DNA of 17,298 bases from JAFAVN01 sp036378375. GTDB lineage: Bacteria > Verrucomicrobiota > Verrucomicrobiia > Chthoniobacterales > JAFAMB01. The translations under genes were made by a program, and so were the position numbers. The DNA lies in NCBI GenBank assembly GCA_036378375.1, contig DASUWQ010000338.1, positions 1 through 17,298 on the forward strand, given 5' to 3'. Positions 15,108-17,298 of the stretch are shown one piece after another; positions within the stretch are counted from its first letter, which is position 1; every line of letters begins with the position of its first letter. Under the pieces are notes generated by a model, which ran no database searches, had not been told where the DNA came from, and was given only the letters and a program-made list of their open reading frames with translations.

Positions 15108-15284
15108 CCGTTTAGAAGGGTCGGTCGGGAGTAAGTCCTTCTAAGTATCTATCTTTGTGGCCTTCATGGCCTTGCAGTGAAAAATCTGTTCTCTGGGATC
15201 TCTGAGTCCTTTGCTGACGACGCCGTAGTACGGTAACAGCAACCAGAAGCGATTTGTCGACGTCTTCTCAGTGGCGAATTCTGA
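15104..15284. other. Spacer between vapB and the HAD gene
   Basis: About 180 bases between divergent genes. At 15152-15200 the sequence (TCTTTGTGGCCTT, then ATCTGTTCTCTGGGATCTCTG) is a degenerate relative of the repeats found at 10321-10460 and 14279-14300. I see no convincing promoter or ribosome site for the plus-strand gene. Confidence 0.4.
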
Positions 15285-15962
15285 ATGATTAAGGTTCTCA
15301 CATTCGATGCCGGGAACACACTGATCCGGCTTTCGCGTCCAGTCGGCGTCACCTACGCGGCGGTCGCAAAACGCTTCGGAGCTGAGCTGAACCCTATCGA
15401 TCTGGAACATGGATTCAGGGCAGCCTGGAAGACCGTTCCCCGGTTGCCGGACGTACCAGGTCCCCGACCTGACGACGGCCGCAGCTGGTGGCGGGACGTT
15501 GTGATACAGACATTGGAGAATGCGCGAGCCGAGGTGGAACCGTTCGACGACTTCTTTGATGTGGTTTACCACGAATTCACGCTGGCGGGTGTTTGGCGCT
15601 TGGAACCCGGTGCGCTGGAGCTTTTGCAGGATCTACGCCAGGCCGGGTTCCGCTTAGGTATTATCTCGAATTTCGATCTCCGGCTTCGCGAGATACTTAA
15701 GCACGTCGATGTGCTGGATTTGTTCGAGCAGATCATTGTATCTAGTCAAGTCGGCGCGGAAAAACCGTCCCCTCGTATTTTTGAAGAGGCTCTTCGACGT
15801 TTCGCAGTCGAGCCGGCGGAACTGTTGCACGTCGGTGATGAAGAAAAAGCCGACGGTGAGGGCGCGCGAGCCCTGGGTATTCAGGCTTTTATTCTAGGCT
15901 TTGCCGGGAGCGGTTTGCGGGCCCTGCGGCGACAGGTTGGGCTCGCTGCACCGCATGATTGA
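15285..15962 (+). CDS. HAD-superfamily hydrolase, HDHD3/REG-2-like
   Basis: 225 residues; cytoplasmic Rossmann-fold phosphohydrolase-type protein. Motif I is LTFDAGNTL (nucleophile D8, T12); motif II is IISNFD (S128); motif III is VGAEKPSPRIF (K160); motif IV is HVGDEEKAD (D185, D190). The helical cap (about 17-105) contains PVGVTYAAVAKRFG, EHGFRAAW and a WWRDVVIQTL block, which closely resembles what I remember of animal HDHD3/REG-2 proteins. The second Asp of the canonical DxDxT motif is Gly10, so the usual general acid/base is missing. The substrate is unknown. No obvious Shine-Dalgarno site. It is divergent from vapBC and has no operon partner. Confidence 0.9.
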   Translation: MIKVLTFDAGNTLIRLSRPVGVTYAAVAKRFGAELNPIDLEHGFRAAWKTVPRLPDVPGPRPDDGRSWWRDVVIQTLENARAEVEPFDDFFDVVYHEFTLAGVWRLEPGALELLQDLRQAGFRLGIISNFDLRLREILKHVDVLDLFEQIIVSSQVGAEKPSPRIFEEALRRFAVEPAELLHVGDEEKADGEGARALGIQAFILGFAGSGLRALRRQVGLAAPHD

Positions 15963-16088
15963 ACTCGGTTTGAATGTCGCCGGTTTATATGTGTTGCTGG
16001 CCCGGTGTGGCAGCGCGCCGCGATTTTTTGGAGTGCAATTAGCGAGGCAATTTCTCTGTGTATCCTATTTTCTTTGAGACGCATTGCG

Positions 16089-16286
16089 ATGTCGGCCGCC
16101 CACGCTGGGCACGCGGAGAGAATCAGGCACGCGCTCGCGGAAATAGCGACCCTCAAGGCCAAGGGCCTCGAGGGTCGACACCGTAACTTCCAAAGGTTAA
16201 TGCGAATTTGGGAAAATCCTCGGGCCAGAAAATTTTTGCCATCGGAAAACGACAAGAGCTGTTTGGAAGTCTTGACCCTGATCTAA
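16089..16286 (+). CDS. Doubtful small basic protein (65 aa)
   Basis: The frame reads MSAAHAGHAERIRHALAEIA and continues as an Arg/Lys/His-rich, largely helical peptide to a TAA at 16286. There is no clear ribosome site, and a minus-strand frame of similar length overlaps it. It includes a strong inverted repeat (16147-16177), which argues that the DNA may be there for structure rather than protein. I recognise no family. Confidence 0.25.
   Translation: MSAAHAGHAERIRHALAEIATLKAKGLEGRHRNFQRLMRIWENPRARKFLPSENDKSCLEVLTLI
16147..16177. repeat. GC-rich stem-loop with 14-bp arms
   Basis: Arms 16147-16160 and 16164-16177 are complementary at 13 of 14 positions around an AAG loop; the single mismatch is a wobble on the minus strand. 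There is no U-run on either side, so it is not a standard terminator. It lies between the HAD gene and the sigma factor. Confidence 0.55.
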
Positions 16287-16353
16287 CCAATTTGATACAT
16301 GCTGCTTTATCGGTTCGGTGAAGCTTACGAATCGGCCGGCATTAGGACTGAGT

Positions 16354-16992
16354 ATGGCGGGTTTTTTTCCGAGATCGCAGCGTCGTTCCTCCCAGGAAGG
16401 AGAGACTTCACCTGAGGAAGCTGATCTCGAAATCACCGAGATGTTGCGGCGATGGAGAGATGGCGATGTCTCGGCTTTGGAAAGCTTAACCGAGAGGATC
16501 TACGGCCAGCTTCGGAAGCTTGCTGATAATGCACTTAGCAAGGACTGGGGAACCAAGTCGTTGCAGCCCACTGAGTTAGTTCACGAAGCCTATCTCCGGC
16601 TGATTGGTGCGCAGCATGTTGACTGGAAAAGTCGTGCGCATTTTATGGGGGTAGCAAGCCGGCAGATGCGGCAAATTCTGGTCGATCGAGCGCGGCGGCG
16701 AGCTGCTGAGAAACGCGGGGGTGGGGTAGCTAAGATTTCCATTGAATCCGGCAGTATCGATGTGGGTGACGAGCGCGGAGACTTTGTCGATCTCGTAGGA
16801 CTCGATTTGGCACTAACTGAACTGGCCCGCAAAGACGGTGAGTTGGGCCGTTTAGTCGAACTTCGATTTTTTTCTGGGCTGACCGTCGAGGAGACCGCAG
16901 AAGTTCTTGGCATCTCTGCGCGGACCGTTAAGCGGGATTGGCGATTGGCGAAAGCCTGGCTCAAACGCAGACTGACGGTCATTACCGCCTGA
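16354..16992 (+). CDS. ECF-type RNA polymerase sigma factor (Sigma70_ECF family)
   Basis: 212 residues from the ATG at 16354, which has AGGA six bases upstream; a GTG at 16318 would add 12 residues but lacks a ribosome site. Region 2 is recognisable by LQPTELVHEAYLRLIG (70-85) and SRAHFMGVASRQMRQILVDR (93-112) followed by ARRRAAEKRGGG. Region 4 is a helix-turn-helix (about 165-205, with LTVEETAEVLGISARTVKRD). This subtype is abundant in Planctomycetota, Acidobacteriota and Verrucomicrobiota and usually has no anti-sigma neighbour; control is thought to involve an adjacent Ser/Thr kinase, and one begins 20 bases downstream. Its targets cannot be read from this window. Confidence 0.93.
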   Translation: MAGFFPRSQRRSSQEGETSPEEADLEITEMLRRWRDGDVSALESLTERIYGQLRKLADNALSKDWGTKSLQPTELVHEAYLRLIGAQHVDWKSRAHFMGVASRQMRQILVDRARRRAAEKRGGGVAKISIESGSIDVGDERGDFVDLVGLDLALTELARKDGELGRLVELRFFSGLTVEETAEVLGISARTVKRDWRLAKAWLKRRLTVITA

Positions 16993-17012
16993 TAGTCTGA
17001 AAACCAAACGCC

Positions 17013-17298
17013 ATGGGCAAAAATCGGCTGACCTCTTTACGCAAAAATCGACTGGCCCCGCGGGAGGACAGTGCCAGCGCCGTGTCCTCGGCCACGAAAT
17101 CGCGGACATGGCAAAAACTGCGCGGACTATTCGGCCAAGCGATGCAAATTGAGCCTGGCAAGCGGCGGCGGTGGCTGGAAGAGAATTGCGCCGAGGATTC
17201 TGCGGTCGCCCGCGAAGTAGTGTCATTGTTGCGTCACGACGATTCCGATGATCGATTTCTCGAGAACCCAGCTTGGAATCACGACGGAGGGTCAGTTA
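17013..17298 (+). CDS. N-terminus of a probable PknB-type Ser/Thr protein kinase (partial)
   Basis: 95 codons are visible before the window ends. After a basic leader, residues about 33-90 (TWQKLRGLFGQAMQIEPGKR, WLEENCAEDSAVAREVVSLL, then a D-rich stretch and FLENPAW) match the conserved preamble that precedes the kinase domain in the large Ser/Thr kinases paired with Sigma70_ECF factors. The kinase domain itself lies outside the window, so the function is inferred. The start at 17013 is uncertain: no good ribosome site is present, and the first codons contain a 24-base tandem repeat. Probable operon with the sigma gene. Confidence 0.7.
   Translation, partial: MGKNRLTSLRKNRLAPREDSASAVSSATKSRTWQKLRGLFGQAMQIEPGKRRRWLEENCAEDSAVAREVVSLLRHDDSDDRFLENPAWNHDGGSV

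Larger units (their letters stand above)
15963..16353. other. Region between the HAD gene and the sigma factor
   Basis: About 390 bases. A T-run (16024-16029) follows a GC-rich stretch that folds poorly, a weak candidate terminator for the HAD gene. A strong stem-loop (16147-16177) and a doubtful 65-codon frame (16089-16286) occupy the middle. No recognisable ECF promoter was found ahead of the sigma gene. Confidence 0.4.

Noticed and set aside
15141..15572. A 143-codon minus-strand frame opposite the HAD gene
   Set aside because: Shadow of the HAD gene, which has all four HAD motif regions in frame.

Overview
The window reads as chromosomal DNA of an uncultivated, moderately GC-rich, Gram-negative bacterium. 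My best guess is a soil Verrucomicrobiota (Chthoniobacterales-like), with Acidobacteriota the main alternative. This is an inference from protein flavour, an ECF sigma factor paired with a Ser/Thr kinase, an AmtB with a secreted proline-rich and coiled-coil N-terminus, weak or missing Shine-Dalgarno sites, and many inverted-repeat elements between genes. No marker gene here proves it.

Layout. (1) 1-5840, all minus strand: ammonium channel amtB, PII protein glnK, a two-module Lrp/AsnC protein of the siroheme-decarboxylase (AhbA/AhbB, NirD/L) type, and a long secreted M1-aminopeptidase homologue that runs off the left edge and has lost its zinc-binding and catalytic residues. (2) 5841-7001: a gene-poor spacer, then tRNA-Val(UAC) and a small secreted peptidoglycan-binding protein on the plus strand, with no visible terminator between them. 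(3) 7259-14087, minus strand: a transcription/translation operon nusA - infB - rbfA - nrnA - truB - ribF, mostly overlapping or tightly spaced. A 224-bp inverted-repeat element fills the infB-rbfA gap, and a 245-bp MITE-like element follows ribF. (4) 14391-15073, minus strand: a vapBC toxin-antitoxin pair whose promoter sits inside a perfect palindrome and predicts a leaderless antitoxin mRNA. (5) 15285 onward, plus strand: a HAD hydrolase resembling HDHD3/REG-2, a doubtful small ORF, an ECF (Sigma70_ECF type) sigma factor, and the start of its probable partner Ser/Thr kinase.

How the genes work together. AmtB and GlnK form the usual ammonium uptake and sensing pair, with GlnK able to block the channel; the neighbouring AsnC-type protein is not functionally tied to them by anything I can see. 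The nusA-ribF block couples transcription elongation (NusA), translation initiation (IF2), 30S maturation (RbfA), RNA-end turnover (NrnA), tRNA modification (TruB) and flavin cofactor synthesis (RibF), an arrangement conserved across bacteria. rimP, ylxR and rpsO, often part of this block, are missing here.

The most unusual items are the M1 pseudopeptidase, the two tidy inverted-repeat elements in operon spacers, the 27-bp hairpin just ahead of the AsnC-type gene, a possible 28-codon upstream ORF overlapping the infB start, and the leaderless vapBC promoter/operator. I found no CRISPR array, phage, transposase gene or clearly new multigene defence system.
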